This document shows, piece by piece, positions 26,344-35,527 of a stretch of DNA of 64,000 nucleotides. Source of the stretch: Erysipelotrichaceae bacterium (GTDB taxonomy: Bacteria; Bacillota_I; Bacilli_A; Erysipelotrichales; Erysipelotrichaceae). Numbering within the stretch: the stretch's first letter is position 1; every line of letters begins with the position of its first letter. The notes under the pieces are model-generated. The model searched no databases, was not told the origin of the DNA, and was given only the letters and a program-made list of their open reading frames with translations. The position numbers were made by a program, and so were the translations under genes. The stretch lies in assembly GCA_015058955.1 (NCBI GenBank), contig SVBJ01000007.1:17207-81206 (forward strand), read 5' to 3'.

Positions 26344-26918
26344 ATACATCACACAGATTTCTGCTGGTTGCCCTGATCAGGGATGATCAGCTGATTGACC
26401 ATGTTCAGCTGGAATGCTTCAAGCATCAGTCTGAATATCTGATACCTCAGGTCAGCGAACTGCTGGAGCGCCATCAGCTGGAAGTCAATGACATTGACAG
26501 CTGGGTGGTAACCAGAGGACCAGGCAGCTATACCGGCGTCAGGATCGGCATGACCATGGTAAAAGTCATCGGATCCATCATGAACAAGGATGTTTATACC
26601 TTAAGCACACTGCAGCTTTATGCCGGTCTGAAGGATACCTATGTCATCATGGATGCCAGAGCCAGAAGAGTGTATGCGGGACGTTATAACAACGGTCAGC
26701 CGCTGTTTGAGGATACGGTAATGACTAACGAGGAAATGGCCAGGATCATTGAAGCAGGTGATCCGGTCATCGGCGATCTGCACCTGTTTGACAGGGAAGA
26801 CAGCTATGATGATCTGGCTGAGCATTTCCTGCAGCTTAAGCCGTTCTGGCAGAAGGTGGAAAACGTTGATCTGATGGCTCCGGTCTATCTCAAGGACAGC
26901 GAGGAGTATCTGAAGTGA
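26325..26918 (+). CDS. tsaB: tRNA threonylcarbamoyladenosine biosynthesis protein TsaB
   Basis: ASKHA-fold partner of TsaD in the t6A complex. The N-terminal GIDTSHRFLLVALI (residues 4-17) and the conserved VTRGPGSYTGVRIG near 63-76 are diagnostic. At 197 residues it is slightly shorter than many TsaB proteins, with a brief C-terminal lobe. It overlaps both tsaE and rimI. Confidence 0.93.
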   Translation: MYTVGIDTSHRFLLVALIRDDQLIDHVQLECFKHQSEYLIPQVSELLERHQLEVNDIDSWVVTRGPGSYTGVRIGMTMVKVIGSIMNKDVYTLSTLQLYAGLKDTYVIMDARARRVYAGRYNNGQPLFEDTVMTNEEMARIIEAGDPVIGDLHLFDREDSYDDLAEHFLQLKPFWQKVENVDLMAPVYLKDSEEYLK

Positions 26919-27343
26919 TCAGAAAGATGAAAAGAACGGACCTTAATGAGGTCCTGGAAATAGAAAACAGGAGTTTCAAGACTCCCTGGACCAGACAGCA
27001 GTATGAGTATGAGATGTATGACAATCCATATGCTCATCTGTGGGTCCTGGAAGAAGACGGAAAGGTGATCGGCTACTATGATCTGTGGATCATGTTTGAA
27101 AATGCAGACATTGCCAGCATTGCCGTGGATGTGCCTTACCGTCATAAGGGCTATGGTGAACAGCTGATGAATCATCTGGAACTGCAGGCTCTTAAGGCCG
27201 GATGTGAAAACATCGGCCTGGAAGTGAGGGTATCCAACCGGGATGCCATCAGATTATATGAAAGACATGACTTCTTCATCATTGCGACCCGTAAGGATTA
27301 TTACAAGGATGAAGACGGATACAGAATGATGAAAGGAATCTGA
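26915..27343 (+). CDS. rimI: Ribosomal protein bS18-alanine N-acetyltransferase (RimI-like GNAT)
   Basis: GNAT acetyltransferase of 142 residues, expected to acetylate the N-terminus of ribosomal protein S18. The acetyl-CoA loop reads VPYRHKGYGEQLMNHL near 72-87 (R-x-x-G-x-G/A pattern) and the C-terminal LEVRVSNRDAIRLYERHDF is the strongly conserved RimI block. A GTG start overlaps the tsaB stop. The tsaB-rimI-tsaD order is common in Firmicutes. Confidence 0.92.
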   Translation: MIRKMKRTDLNEVLEIENRSFKTPWTRQQYEYEMYDNPYAHLWVLEEDGKVIGYYDLWIMFENADIASIAVDVPYRHKGYGEQLMNHLELQALKAGCENIGLEVRVSNRDAIRLYERHDFFIIATRKDYYKDEDGYRMMKGI

Positions 27344-27344
27344 A

Positions 27345-28349
27345 ATGAAGGATACGGTAATACTGGCACTGGAAAGCAGCTGTGACGAGACAGCCTGTGC
27401 CCTGGTAAGAAACGGCAATGAAATACTGTCATCAAAGGTGGCAAGTCAGATCGACGTGCACACTCTTTACGGTGGCGTTGTCCCGGAAGTAGCCAGCCGC
27501 ATTCACATTGAGAACATTTCCATCATTATCAAAGAAGCTCTGGAAGAGGCAAAGATGGGTGTGGAAGACGTTGATGCCATTGCGGTTACCGTGGGCCCGG
27601 GACTGATCGGATCCCTGCATGTCGGGGTTCTGGCCGCCAAGACTCTGGCTCTGGCTTATCATAAGCCGCTGGTTCCGGTTCAGCATCTGACCGGCCACAT
27701 CTATGCCAATGCCTTTGTGGATAAGCTGCAGTTCCCGTTACTGGCTCTGGTTGTCTCCGGAGGCCATACCGAACTGGTTCTGATGAAGGAAGACTATGAC
27801 TTTAAAGTAATTGGAACGACTCAGGATGATGCCGTGGGCGAAGCCTATGACAAAGTAGCCCGCGTACTGGGTCTGGGATATCCGGGCGGTCCGATCATTG
27901 ATAAGATGGCTAAGGAAGGAACACCGCGTTATCCGTTACCGCGTATTCATACTGATGAACCTCTTGATTTTTCCTTCTCGGGATTAAAGAGCGCGGTCAT
28001 GCAGAGCATCAGGAGACTGGAAAGAAACGGTGAGGAATTAAATGTTGCCGACATGTGTGCCAGCTTCCAGGAAACAGCCCTGAAAGTATTATGGTCCAGA
28101 GTGTCGCTGGCCTTACAGCAGTATGATGTCAGACAGCTCATTCTGGCAGGGGGCGTGGCAGCCAATTCCCGTTTAAGAGAGATCACTGAACAGGAAATGA
28201 AGAAATATCCTGACAAGACCTGTATCATCCCGCCGATCAAATACTGTACCGACAATGCCGCCATGATCGGTGCCAGCGGATATATTGCTTATAAAAAAGG
28301 CATCTTTGCCGAGCTTGACATCGAAGCAAATTCATCATTAGAAATGTAA
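27345..28349 (+). CDS. tsaD: tRNA N6-adenosine threonylcarbamoyltransferase TsaD
   Basis: Catalytic subunit that transfers threonylcarbamoyl to A37 of tRNA. ALESSCDETACALV near residues 7-20 and the metal-binding HLTGHIYAN near 110-118 (two His) are intact. The VSGGHTEL, GEAYDKVARVLGL and AGGVAANSRLR blocks follow. At 334 residues it has normal length. It begins one base after the rimI stop and ends the cluster. Confidence 0.96.
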   Translation: MKDTVILALESSCDETACALVRNGNEILSSKVASQIDVHTLYGGVVPEVASRIHIENISIIIKEALEEAKMGVEDVDAIAVTVGPGLIGSLHVGVLAAKTLALAYHKPLVPVQHLTGHIYANAFVDKLQFPLLALVVSGGHTELVLMKEDYDFKVIGTTQDDAVGEAYDKVARVLGLGYPGGPIIDKMAKEGTPRYPLPRIHTDEPLDFSFSGLKSAVMQSIRRLERNGEELNVADMCASFQETALKVLWSRVSLALQQYDVRQLILAGGVAANSRLREITEQEMKKYPDKTCIIPPIKYCTDNAAMIGASGYIAYKKGIFAELDIEANSSLEM

Positions 28350-28379
28350 AAAAAGCCCTTAAATACTGCGAAAAAGTGA

Positions 28380-28385
28380 TATAAT
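28380..28385 (+). promoter_or_regulatory. -10 element of the rex gene
   Basis: TATAAT at 28380-28385, 20 bases before the rex ATG, with AAGGGGGG as ribosome binding site. It lies between the arms of an inverted repeat CCCTTAA (28356-28362)/TTAAGGG (28391-28397), which could be an operator or a weak terminator-like stem. Confidence 0.55.
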
Positions 28386-28405
28386 GACAGTTAAGGGGGG
28401 TTTGT

Positions 28406-29056
28406 ATGCAACCGTATAAAGTAGTTCCAAAAGCTACAACCCAAAGATATCCTATATATCTTAAAGCCTTAAGAAAATTGCAGTCACAAGGGGTAAAAAA
28501 AGTTCTATCGTCTGAACTCTCTGAGCTAGTCGACATAGCTTCAACAACAATAAGAAGAGATATGTCGTTCATTGGCTGTCTGGGCAAGCAGGGTTATGGC
28601 TACGATGTTGACAGACTGATTAAGGTTTTCAATGAAAAGTTGGGAACCGGTTTTGATGAAAAGATTATCCTTATTGGGGTGGGTAATCTGGGTCATGCAC
28701 TACTCAATTACAACAGATGGGATTATGTTGTCGGAGAAATCGTAATGGCTTTCGACAAGAATCCTAATTTAGTTGGTGAAATCATGAACGTTCCAGTGTA
28801 TCATATAGATGAACTAGAAGAAAAGATTCCGAAGGACTGCAGAATTGCGATCCTTACCGCATCAAGCGATGTCCAGAACATCGCCGACAGACTCTATAAA
28901 TGCGGAGTGGTAGGTCTGATTGACTTTACTCACACGCACTTCAAGGTTCCTAAGGGAATGATCCTGAAGGAAATCGACATTGTTTCAAATATCCAGGAAC
29001 TGGTATTTGAAACCAACACCATCAGCAAGCTTAAAAAGGCTGAGAACGGAAACTGA
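28406..29056 (+). CDS. rex: Redox-sensing transcriptional repressor Rex
   Basis: Homodimeric repressor that senses the NADH/NAD+ ratio and controls fermentation genes. The N-terminal winged helix has the family's RYPIYLKALRKL and SSELSELVDIASTTIRRDMSFIG (residues about 14-55). The Rossmann domain has ILIGVGNLGHALLNY near 88-102, and the C-terminal swapped helix includes IDFTHTHFKVPKG. Length, 216 residues, is typical. A Rex suggests anaerobic, NADH-balanced fermentation. The T-box leader of asnS begins right after its stop. Confidence 0.96.
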   Translation: MQPYKVVPKATTQRYPIYLKALRKLQSQGVKKVLSSELSELVDIASTTIRRDMSFIGCLGKQGYGYDVDRLIKVFNEKLGTGFDEKIILIGVGNLGHALLNYNRWDYVVGEIVMAFDKNPNLVGEIMNVPVYHIDELEEKIPKDCRIAILTASSDVQNIADRLYKCGVVGLIDFTHTHFKVPKGMILKEIDIVSNIQELVFETNTISKLKKAENGN

Positions 29057-29063
29057 TTTATCA

Positions 29064-29247
29064 GAACAACCGTACAGAGAGGAATCGAGGGTGAGAAGAT
29101 TCCGGGTTGAGATAAGTCGGAACGCTCCGTGAGCCGGACCGGAGAAATCAAGTAGACGGTCCCGTACGCAGGCGTTAACTGTCAGAGACCAAAAGAGGAT
29201 GGTACCGCGTTAACTGAACGCTCCTTTGCGGAGCGTTTTATTATTTT
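29064..29247 (+). ncRNA. T-box leader controlling asnS
   Basis: tRNA-sensing leader RNA. The T-box core AGGATGGTACCGCG is at 29196-29209, followed by the terminator stem AACGCTCC (29217-29224)/GGAGCGTT (29230-29237) with a T-rich tail. Upstream lies a Stem I-like stretch with GGAATC/GATTCC pairing (29082-29087 and 29098-29103). A candidate specifier AAC (Asn) is at 29121-29123, matching the downstream enzyme. Uncharged tRNA-Asn would favour the antiterminator. The specifier is inferred from position, not from a fold. Confidence 0.9.
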
Positions 29248-29262
29248 ATAGGAGGAAAGAAC

Positions 29263-30645
29263 ATGTTTGAATTTATGACGATCAGAGAGCTTTACGAAAT
29301 GGTAAATGCCAAAGACTCCATGCATCTGGATGGCATGGATTATGTTCAGCTGCAGGGCTGGGTCAGGACTAACCGCAATAACGGGTCAGTCGGTTTCATT
29401 GCCCTCAATGACGGAACATATTTCAGAAACTGCCAGCTGGTATACACTCCGGCATTAGCTAATTTTGATGAAATATCCAAGTGCCTTACCGGAGCAGCTC
29501 TGACTGTCACCGGTAAGTTCAAGCTGACTCCGGAAATGCAGCAGCCTTTTGAACTGGAGCTGACTGAAGCAGTAGTTGAAGGCATCTGCACTCCTGATTA
29601 TCCTTTACAGAAGAAGAGACACTCATTTGAGTACTTAAGAGACATTGCTCACTTAAGACCTCGTACCAATACCTTCTCAGCAGTATTCAGAGTAAGAAGC
29701 GTACTGGCCATGGCTCTGCATGAATTCTTCCAGGATCAGGGCTTTGTCTATGTCCATACACCTATCATTACCGGAAACGATGCGGAAGGAGCAGGTGAGG
29801 TATTCACCGTTACCACCAGAAATGACGGCAAGTATGATGAGGACTTCTTCGGCAAGCATGCTTGCCTGACCGTATCAGGCCAGCTGCATGTTGAGGCTTA
29901 TGCCCTGGCCTTCAGAGATGTCTATACCTTCGGACCTACCTTCAGAGCTGAGAACTCAAATACCAAGAAGCATGCTAACGAATTCTGGATGTGCGAACCG
30001 GAAATTGCCTTTGCCGATCTGGAAGATGACATGAACCTGATGGAAGACATGGTCAAATACTGCATCAACTACGTCTTTGAGAACTGTCCGGAAGAAATGA
30101 AGTTCTTCAATCAGATGATCGATAAGACTCTGATAGAAAGACTGCAGCATGTTCTGGCCACACCGTTTGTCAGAATGGAATACAGCGAAGCCGTTGAAAG
30201 ACTGAAGGCAGTGGAAGACAGATTTGAGAACAAGGCCTTCTGGGGCATGGATATCCAGACCGAACATGAAAAGTATCTGACTGAAGAAGTTTGCCACGGT
30301 CCGGTATTCGTCATGAACTATCCTAAGGAAGCCAAGGTTTTCTACATGAGACTCAATGACGACAATAAGACAGTTGCCGCTACTGACCTGTTGATGCCGG
30401 TAGTTGGTGAACTGTGCGGCGGCTCTCAGAGAGAGGAAAGATACGATGTACTGCTTGAAAGAATGCACGAAATGCATGTTCCGGTAGAATCATTGCAGTG
30501 GTATCTTGACTTAAGAAAGTACGGCTGCTGCAAGCATGCCGGTTTCGGTGTCGGATTTGAAAGACTGTTAATGTATCTGACAGGCATGGAAAACATCAGG
30601 GACGTTCTCTCTTATCCAAGAACTCCGAGAAACCTGGATTTCTAA
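29263..30645 (+). CDS. asnS: Asparaginyl-tRNA synthetase
   Basis: Class IIb aminoacyl-tRNA synthetase that charges tRNA-Asn in the cytoplasm. The N-terminal OB fold begins [25 protein letters not shown]. Motif 2 is in [28 protein letters not shown] (residues about 223-250) and motif 3 is the C-terminal [15 protein letters not shown]. The segment KKHANEFWM and the lack of the aspartate-specific insertion favour AsnRS over AspRS. Length 460 is normal. AGGAGG precedes the ATG; regulation is by the T-box upstream. Confidence 0.96.
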   Translation: MFEFMTIRELYEMVNAKDSMHLDGMDYVQLQGWVRTNRNNGSVGFIALNDGTYFRNCQLVYTPALANFDEISKCLTGAALTVTGKFKLTPEMQQPFELELTEAVVEGICTPDYPLQKKRHSFEYLRDIAHLRPRTNTFSAVFRVRSVLAMALHEFFQDQGFVYVHTPIITGNDAEGAGEVFTVTTRNDGKYDEDFFGKHACLTVSGQLHVEAYALAFRDVYTFGPTFRAENSNTKKHANEFWMCEPEIAFADLEDDMNLMEDMVKYCINYVFENCPEEMKFFNQMIDKTLIERLQHVLATPFVRMEYSEAVERLKAVEDRFENKAFWGMDIQTEHEKYLTEEVCHGPVFVMNYPKEAKVFYMRLNDDNKTVAATDLLMPVVGELCGGSQREERYDVLLERMHEMHVPVESLQWYLDLRKYGCCKHAGFGVGFERLLMYLTGMENIRDVLSYPRTPRNLDF

Positions 30646-30674
30646 AATACAACACATATTACGGAGAATTAAAA

Positions 30675-30706
30675 AGCTCAGTACTTCTCAGTACTGAGCT
30701 ATTTTT
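30675..30706. terminator. Terminator after asnS
   Basis: A perfect 11-bp stem AGCTCAGTACT/AGTACTGAGCT with a TCTC loop and T run. It lies between convergent genes and may serve both. Confidence 0.9.
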
Positions 30707-30718
30707 CTATGGCTTGCT

Positions 30719-31432
30719 TTATGGGTAACCCCTGGTCAGGATTTTCCAGTTACCCCAGTAATCCTCCATGATGATCCATTGCCAACCGTATAAGGTGTGC
30801 CTGCTCCATGCTCCGCCTCCGTTAAGAGGTGATATGAATCTGGAATTCACCACAATGCAGTCCCTGTAAGGTACCCCTGACTGGTAAGCGTTTCTGGTAA
30901 GAAGTTCATTGTAAGATACTTCATCACCAGCATATTCAAGCTCAAGCATTTTGCAGCCATCTGCCTTCATGGCAGTAAAATCCTCAAGCACTAGATTGAA
31001 GGCTGTTTCTATTTCTTCGCGGCTGTGATTTTCTGAATAACCGTAATGTATTTTCAATGGTCTTAGATTATACTGATAACCGATAATCCGGGCATATAGT
31101 ATCGCTAACACAGCCCGGAAACCCAGAATGCCGGCAATTACGGCTTTTGTTTTCTGCGCAGATGACACCGTTATGGCCGTTTCAATGGTTTTGCTGGCCT
31201 GCTCTGGGGTATATGTATCAACGTTTTTCCTGCATTCGATCAGTTCGACCAGAGACAGATCAAGAACCTCAGCCAGATCTCTGAGCTTTGAGATTTCAGG
31301 AAGACATAATCCTCGTTCCCACTTGCTGATGGCTGAAGTAGTGACATGTATCTTTCCGGCGAGTTCACCCTGAGTCATGTTTTTGTATTTGCGCTGCCGT
31401 TGAAGAAACTGACCGAACTTTACAGGATCCAT
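30719..31432 (-). CDS. XRE-family transcriptional regulator with a C-terminal membrane-associated domain
   Basis: A 237-residue protein. Residues about 7-62 form an HTH_3 domain (FLQRQRKYKNMTQGELAGKIHVTTSAISKWERG). A hydrophobic stretch near 110-128 (AVIAGILGFRAVLAILYARI) could be a transmembrane or buried helix. The C-terminal half (LEYAGDEVSYNELLTRNAY...WGNWKILTRGYP) is Trp- and Tyr-rich and not recognised. Many small Firmicutes XRE proteins carry such a membrane or sensory tail. It is transcribed alone, divergent from the next gene; no target operator can be assigned. Confidence 0.75.
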   Translation of the reverse strand: MDPVKFGQFLQRQRKYKNMTQGELAGKIHVTTSAISKWERGLCLPEISKLRDLAEVLDLSLVELIECRKNVDTYTPEQASKTIETAITVSSAQKTKAVIAGILGFRAVLAILYARIIGYQYNLRPLKIHYGYSENHSREEIETAFNLVLEDFTAMKADGCKMLELEYAGDEVSYNELLTRNAYQSGVPYRDCIVVNSRFISPLNGGGAWSRHTLYGWQWIIMEDYWGNWKILTRGYP

Positions 31433-31565
31433 AGACTGACCTCCATTCTAATTATAGGGCGAAGGACCGCGGTTTATCAAACGACCTGTGGTTGAACAGG
31501 CAGATGGTGTTTCTTTTTGCATAAATGAGAGGTTAAAAAGTTCACTAATAGAGTTTATTCTGTTG

Positions 31566-31571
31566 TATAAT
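31566..31571 (+). promoter_or_regulatory. -10 element before the pseudo-amidase gene
   Basis: TATAAT at 31566-31571 in an AT-rich divergent region; no strong -35 is visible. A GGAGGTG ribosome binding site follows at 31591-31597. Confidence 0.45.
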
Positions 31572-31604
31572 TAAATATAAAGAAAAATCTGGAGGTGTTT
31601 TGTC

Positions 31605-32903
31605 ATGGCAAAAAAGAGAAAAATCAGATATGACAGACTGATACCGCTGGCAATTCTGGCTTTGCTGGTAGTTTATCTGATCTTATCACTGCTGATACAT
31701 CTGCTGTTTGGCGGCGGTAAGGACAACAAGAAGGATGAAAAGATTTATACTTTATGTAATCTGAGCGCAAAGAAGACACTGGCTCTGGTAAACAAGGAAG
31801 ACAGACAGAATGTCGCCATGCTGAAGGACTATAACTTCTATGGTGAATCCATGAATCTTTACTATGATGTCTATAACCGTGAAATGAGCAGTGAGAAGAC
31901 TCTTGACGGACAGACCCTCGCTCTGATTGACATGTGTTCCGGTGAGGAAACCAAGTTGACCATGTCCAGAGAAGTAGACAGAGGAATTGACATCGGATCT
32001 CTGAAGCCTGGCTTCTATGCTGTATATACGGTATCTGAAGACGGATTTCATACCAGACTGTATTTTGAAAAGTCCATCTATTCCGACAACATCGTTCATT
32101 CAGTAACCAGAAACGGCAAGCGTACGACAGTTGAACTGATCGCCAATAAGAAACTGTTCGATGCCGAAGGTGCTGAAGAGTCAGTTCTGGATCAGGCTTA
32201 TCTGTATCTTAAGGTCACCTCCGAAGATGTAGATCTGGCCAATGAGACCGAATATGACGTTGCCATTGTCACAGCCCCAGCCCTGACAACGGAAGGCGTT
32301 TCTCTGGTAGGTGAGGAATACAATGGCTATGTTGAAGCCAAGGAACTCTGGGATGTTGCCGAAAAGCTGAAACAGAATCTGGAAGCCTATGACCTCAAGG
32401 TCATCATGCTCAAGGATGAATTTGATCAGAACATTATGTACTATGGTACCGGCGGTGTTGCTTATAAAGCTTATAAATCAGGTGTCAAGAATCTGATTTA
32501 TCTGGATATGACAACAGATGACAATTACATTGAAACAGTTTACTCTTCATACTGCTCTGAGCGGCTGGCCAGAAGTATCTATGAGGAACTGGTCGAAATC
32601 GGTTTATATGAAGGCGGAGAACTGGCCCAGTCATATCAGGAAACTGACGGAGACGGCGGTCCGGTCGATGAAGCCTATGAAATCAGAGAGACCGGCGGCA
32701 AGGTCATAGGTGCCGCTACCTATTCTGAGTATTCAAGGCAGAACTCTTCCTTTGCCTTAAACAACATTCATGGCATCAACACTGTCAAGATCGTTACCTC
32801 CAATATCTGGAGCAGTGCATCCATGGAAAAGTGGACTCAGTGCAAGGACAGAGTTGCTGAAGCCATTACGAAAGGATACATCAATTTCCTTAACCATCAA
32901 TAG
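31605..32903 (+). CDS. Membrane-anchored amidase_3-like protein without metal ligands
   Basis: A 432-residue protein with a basic N-terminus and one transmembrane helix (residues about 14-36), so most of it is outside the cell. Residues about 215-432 resemble the N-acetylmuramoyl-L-alanine amidase (Amidase_3) fold: DVAIVTAP...NGYVEAKELWDVAEKLKQNLEAYDLKVIMLKD, then an island-like KAGVKNLIYLDM-type strand (here KSGVKNLIYLDMTTDD). The zinc ligands are not where expected: the first HGG-type His is replaced by TAPALTT and the SIHAN His by YLDMT, leaving only a candidate Glu in YVEAK. It is therefore probably non-catalytic, perhaps a regulator or binding subunit. The fold assignment is my own pattern match. 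It lies 8 bases before the ABC-F gene. Confidence 0.6.
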   Translation: MAKKRKIRYDRLIPLAILALLVVYLILSLLIHLLFGGGKDNKKDEKIYTLCNLSAKKTLALVNKEDRQNVAMLKDYNFYGESMNLYYDVYNREMSSEKTLDGQTLALIDMCSGEETKLTMSREVDRGIDIGSLKPGFYAVYTVSEDGFHTRLYFEKSIYSDNIVHSVTRNGKRTTVELIANKKLFDAEGAEESVLDQAYLYLKVTSEDVDLANETEYDVAIVTAPALTTEGVSLVGEEYNGYVEAKELWDVAEKLKQNLEAYDLKVIMLKDEFDQNIMYYGTGGVAYKAYKSGVKNLIYLDMTTDDNYIETVYSSYCSERLARSIYEELVEIGLYEGGELAQSYQETDGDGGPVDEAYEIRETGGKVIGAATYSEYSRQNSSFALNNIHGINTVKIVTSNIWSSASMEKWTQCKDRVAEAITKGYINFLNHQ

Positions 32904-32911
32904 GAGTTAAT

Positions 32912-34762
32912 ATGTTATTACAGGTCAATAACGGTACCAAGGACTTTCGGGGTGAGGTACTGTTTGAAGACATCAATTTTGAAATAAAGGAAGGCCGTAA
33001 AATCGCGGTTATCGGCCGCAACGGCTGTGGAAAGACTACTTTGCTGAAGGTCATAAGTGGTCTTTTAATGTTGGATAAGGGTACTGTTACCAGAAGCTCC
33101 GGTATTTCCATCGGTTATCTTTCCCAGACGGCTTTTGAAGATGAAAGCCTGACGGTGGAACAGGAATTCAACAAGACTTACAGCCATGTGCTGGAAGCGA
33201 GAAAAAGGATGGAAGAGCTGGCCAGAAAACTGGAACAGGAATACGATGAAGACATCTTTGAGCAGTATTCCCATTACCAGCAGATCTTTGAATCTGGTAA
33301 TGGCTACAACTACAATCAGGAACAGGTGACTCTTTTCAGCAAGTTCGGTTTTGACATCGAAGACCTGCAGCGTCCTCTGAACACCTTTTCCGGTGGGCAG
33401 AAGACCAAGATCGCCTTTGTCAGACTGTTACTGCAGAAGCCTGATCTATTGTTACTGGACGAACCGACCAACCACCTTGACGTTACCACGATAGAATGGC
33501 TGGAAGGTTATCTGCAGAAATATCCAAGCGCCATCGTCATCGTGTCACATGACCGTATGTTCATCGATCATGTGGCCTCTGAAATATATGAGTTTGAGTT
33601 TGGAAAGCTTAATCATTTCGTTGGAAACTATTCTTCCTACATGGAGGAAAAGAAGAAGTCATTTGCGATCCAGCAGTCAGCATACCGCCGTCAGCAGCGG
33701 GAAATAGAAAGGCTGAGTGCTCAAATCGAAAAGTTCCGCTACAAGAAGGAAAAGGCTGCCTTTGCCCAGAGCAAGATCAAGTATCTGGAAAGAATGGAAC
33801 GCATAGAAAAGCCGCGTGAGGACAAGAAGAACTTCAAGCTGCGCTTTGAACCTAAATTAAGAGGCGGCGCCAGTGTGCTGACCGTTGATAACCTGACCAT
33901 CGGCTACGATACCCCACTATGCACGGTTGACTTTCAGGTCAGAAACGGTCAGAGACTTGGCATTATCGGACCTAACGGATTAGGGAAAAGTACATTGTTA
34001 AAGACTCTGATAGGACAGGTAGAACCGCTGGGCGGGGAATACATGTACGGTCATCAGATCGAAATTGGATACTTTGACCAGCAGCTGGCGGAATTCACGA
34101 CAGATAATACTGTTCTGGAAGAACTGTGGAATGAATTCCCGGAATATGATCATACTGCCATCAGAAAGATCTTGGGTCAGTTCATGTTCACGGCTGATGA
34201 CGTCTATAAGGCCTGCAACATCCTGTCAGGGGGAGAAAAGGTCAGACTGTCCCTGGCCAAGCTGATGCTTTCCGGCAGCAATCTTCTGATCCTAGACGAA
34301 CCGACCAATCATCTGGATATCCCGGGAAAGGAAGCTCTGGAAGATGCTCTGCTGGAGTATACGGGAACCGTAATATTCGTTTCCCATGACCGTTATTTTG
34401 TCCGCAAACTGGCTACGGCCATCCTGCGAATTGAGGCGGAAAATACCCGGTATTATCCTCTGAACTATGATGAATATCAAGATAAGCTGAACGGAAGATA
34501 TGTTGAAGTGACCTCAGAAAAGGAAGTGGAAGCAGAACCCGTTTCTCAGGCCAAGCTGCAGCGTCAGAATGCCAAGAAAACCGTATTACTGGAAAAAAAG
34601 ATTGCCAGATGTGAAGAAGAACTGGAAAAACTGCGTGAACTGCGCTGGGATCCTGAGTATTATCAGGACAGCCGCAAGATGGCCCGGCTGGAAGATCAGA
34701 TAGATGAAAAGCACAATGAAATAGACAGACTGATGAAGGAGTGGGAAGAGTGTGCCGGATAA
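32912..34762 (+). CDS. ABC-F family ATP-binding protein
   Basis: Soluble protein with two ABC domains and no membrane part, of the kind that acts on ribosomes. The first domain has GRNGCGKTT near 35-43, signature FSGGQKTK and LLLLDEPTNHLD. The second has GPNGLGKST near 356-364, LSGGEKVRLSLAKLML and LLILDEPTNHLD. The linker between them is charged (AAFAQSKIKYLERMERIEKPREDKKNF), as in YkpA/Uup-type members, and the C-terminus has a coiled coil (KIARCEEELEKLREL...). Whether it is a housekeeping translation factor or an antibiotic-protection protein cannot be told from sequence. It overlaps the next gene by 11 bases. Confidence 0.92.
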   Translation: MLLQVNNGTKDFRGEVLFEDINFEIKEGRKIAVIGRNGCGKTTLLKVISGLLMLDKGTVTRSSGISIGYLSQTAFEDESLTVEQEFNKTYSHVLEARKRMEELARKLEQEYDEDIFEQYSHYQQIFESGNGYNYNQEQVTLFSKFGFDIEDLQRPLNTFSGGQKTKIAFVRLLLQKPDLLLLDEPTNHLDVTTIEWLEGYLQKYPSAIVIVSHDRMFIDHVASEIYEFEFGKLNHFVGNYSSYMEEKKKSFAIQQSAYRRQQREIERLSAQIEKFRYKKEKAAFAQSKIKYLERMERIEKPREDKKNFKLRFEPKLRGGASVLTVDNLTIGYDTPLCTVDFQVRNGQRLGIIGPNGLGKSTLLKTLIGQVEPLGGEYMYGHQIEIGYFDQQLAEFTTDNTVLEELWNEFPEYDHTAIRKILGQFMFTADDVYKACNILSGGEKVRLSLAKLMLSGSNLLILDEPTNHLDIPGKEALEDALLEYTGTVIFVSHDRYFVRKLATAILRIEAENTRYYPLNYDEYQDKLNGRYVEVTSEKEVEAEPVSQAKLQRQNAKKTVLLEKKIARCEEELEKLRELRWDPEYYQDSRKMARLEDQIDEKHNEIDRLMKEWEECAG

Positions 34763-35450
34763 TAAGGATTACATACAGTACGGTGACTACCGCATCAAGA
34801 TAAACCGCAGATTAGGCGCCAGAAGAACGACTCTGAAGGTGTCGGCTTCAGGTATAACCATTACTACTTCTCTTTTTGAACCGCGTTACCGTCTGGAGCG
34901 GTTTGTTGAGGATAATGAGGAATTTTTGCACAGGGCTACCCGGAAACTGGAAGCCAGAAAGAAGAAATCAGCCCTCATCGATTTTACTCAGAGTTCGAAA
35001 GGTTATCTGCTGGGAAATCCCGTTGACATCGTCATCACTGAAAAACCGCAGTCCAAGTGCTACCTGGAAGGGGATGTCCTTTACATCGAAGGCCCTTCCG
35101 TAAACGCCAGACAGACGGTTTTCAAGAGATTTGCTCAGAGAATACTGGATAACTTTATTGACCAGTTCCGTTATGAACTGCTTTATCCGGTTCCCGACTA
35201 TACTCTGAAATACCGCTTCTACAAGTCCAGATGGGGCTGCTGCATCAAAAATGATAAGGAGCAGCGCAGAGAGATCGTCATGAACTACTGGTGCGTTGCC
35301 ATGCCCCGTGAAGCAATAAGATACATCTTCCATCATGAACTGGCTCATTTATGGGTCAGCAATCATCAGAAGGAATTCTACCGGCATCTGGCTGTTCTGC
35401 TGCCTGACTATAAGAAAGGGCAGAAGATCAGCAAGGAATACATGATATAG
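34752..35450 (+). CDS. YgjP-like metal-dependent hydrolase (M48-type, DUF45)
   Basis: A 232-residue cytoplasmic protein. The metal-binding motif is FHHELAHLWVSNHQKEFY near residues 192-209 (HELAH plus a downstream His and Glu), and YKSRWGCCIKND near 156-167 is the family's conserved block before it. The GTG start at 34752 overlaps the ABC-F gene and has AAGGAG 10 bases upstream. YgjP/SprT-like proteins are putative zinc peptidases with unknown targets. Confidence 0.85.
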   Translation: MPDNKDYIQYGDYRIKINRRLGARRTTLKVSASGITITTSLFEPRYRLERFVEDNEEFLHRATRKLEARKKKSALIDFTQSSKGYLLGNPVDIVITEKPQSKCYLEGDVLYIEGPSVNARQTVFKRFAQRILDNFIDQFRYELLYPVPDYTLKYRFYKSRWGCCIKNDKEQRREIVMNYWCVAMPREAIRYIFHHELAHLWVSNHQKEFYRHLAVLLPDYKKGQKISKEYMI

Positions 35451-35488
35451 AAACCTGATATAAAAAGAATTATTATGATGTAAAACTG

Positions 35489-35516
35489 TTGAAATCGGTT
35501 TTTTATATGGTATACT
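35489..35516 (+). promoter_or_regulatory. Promoter of the beta-glucoside (licT-bgl) operon
   Basis: TTGAAA (35489-35494) and TATACT (35511-35516), 16 bases apart. The transcript would start near 35522, just before the antiterminator target. Confidence 0.7.
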
Positions 35517-35527
35517 TTCCTTGTAAA

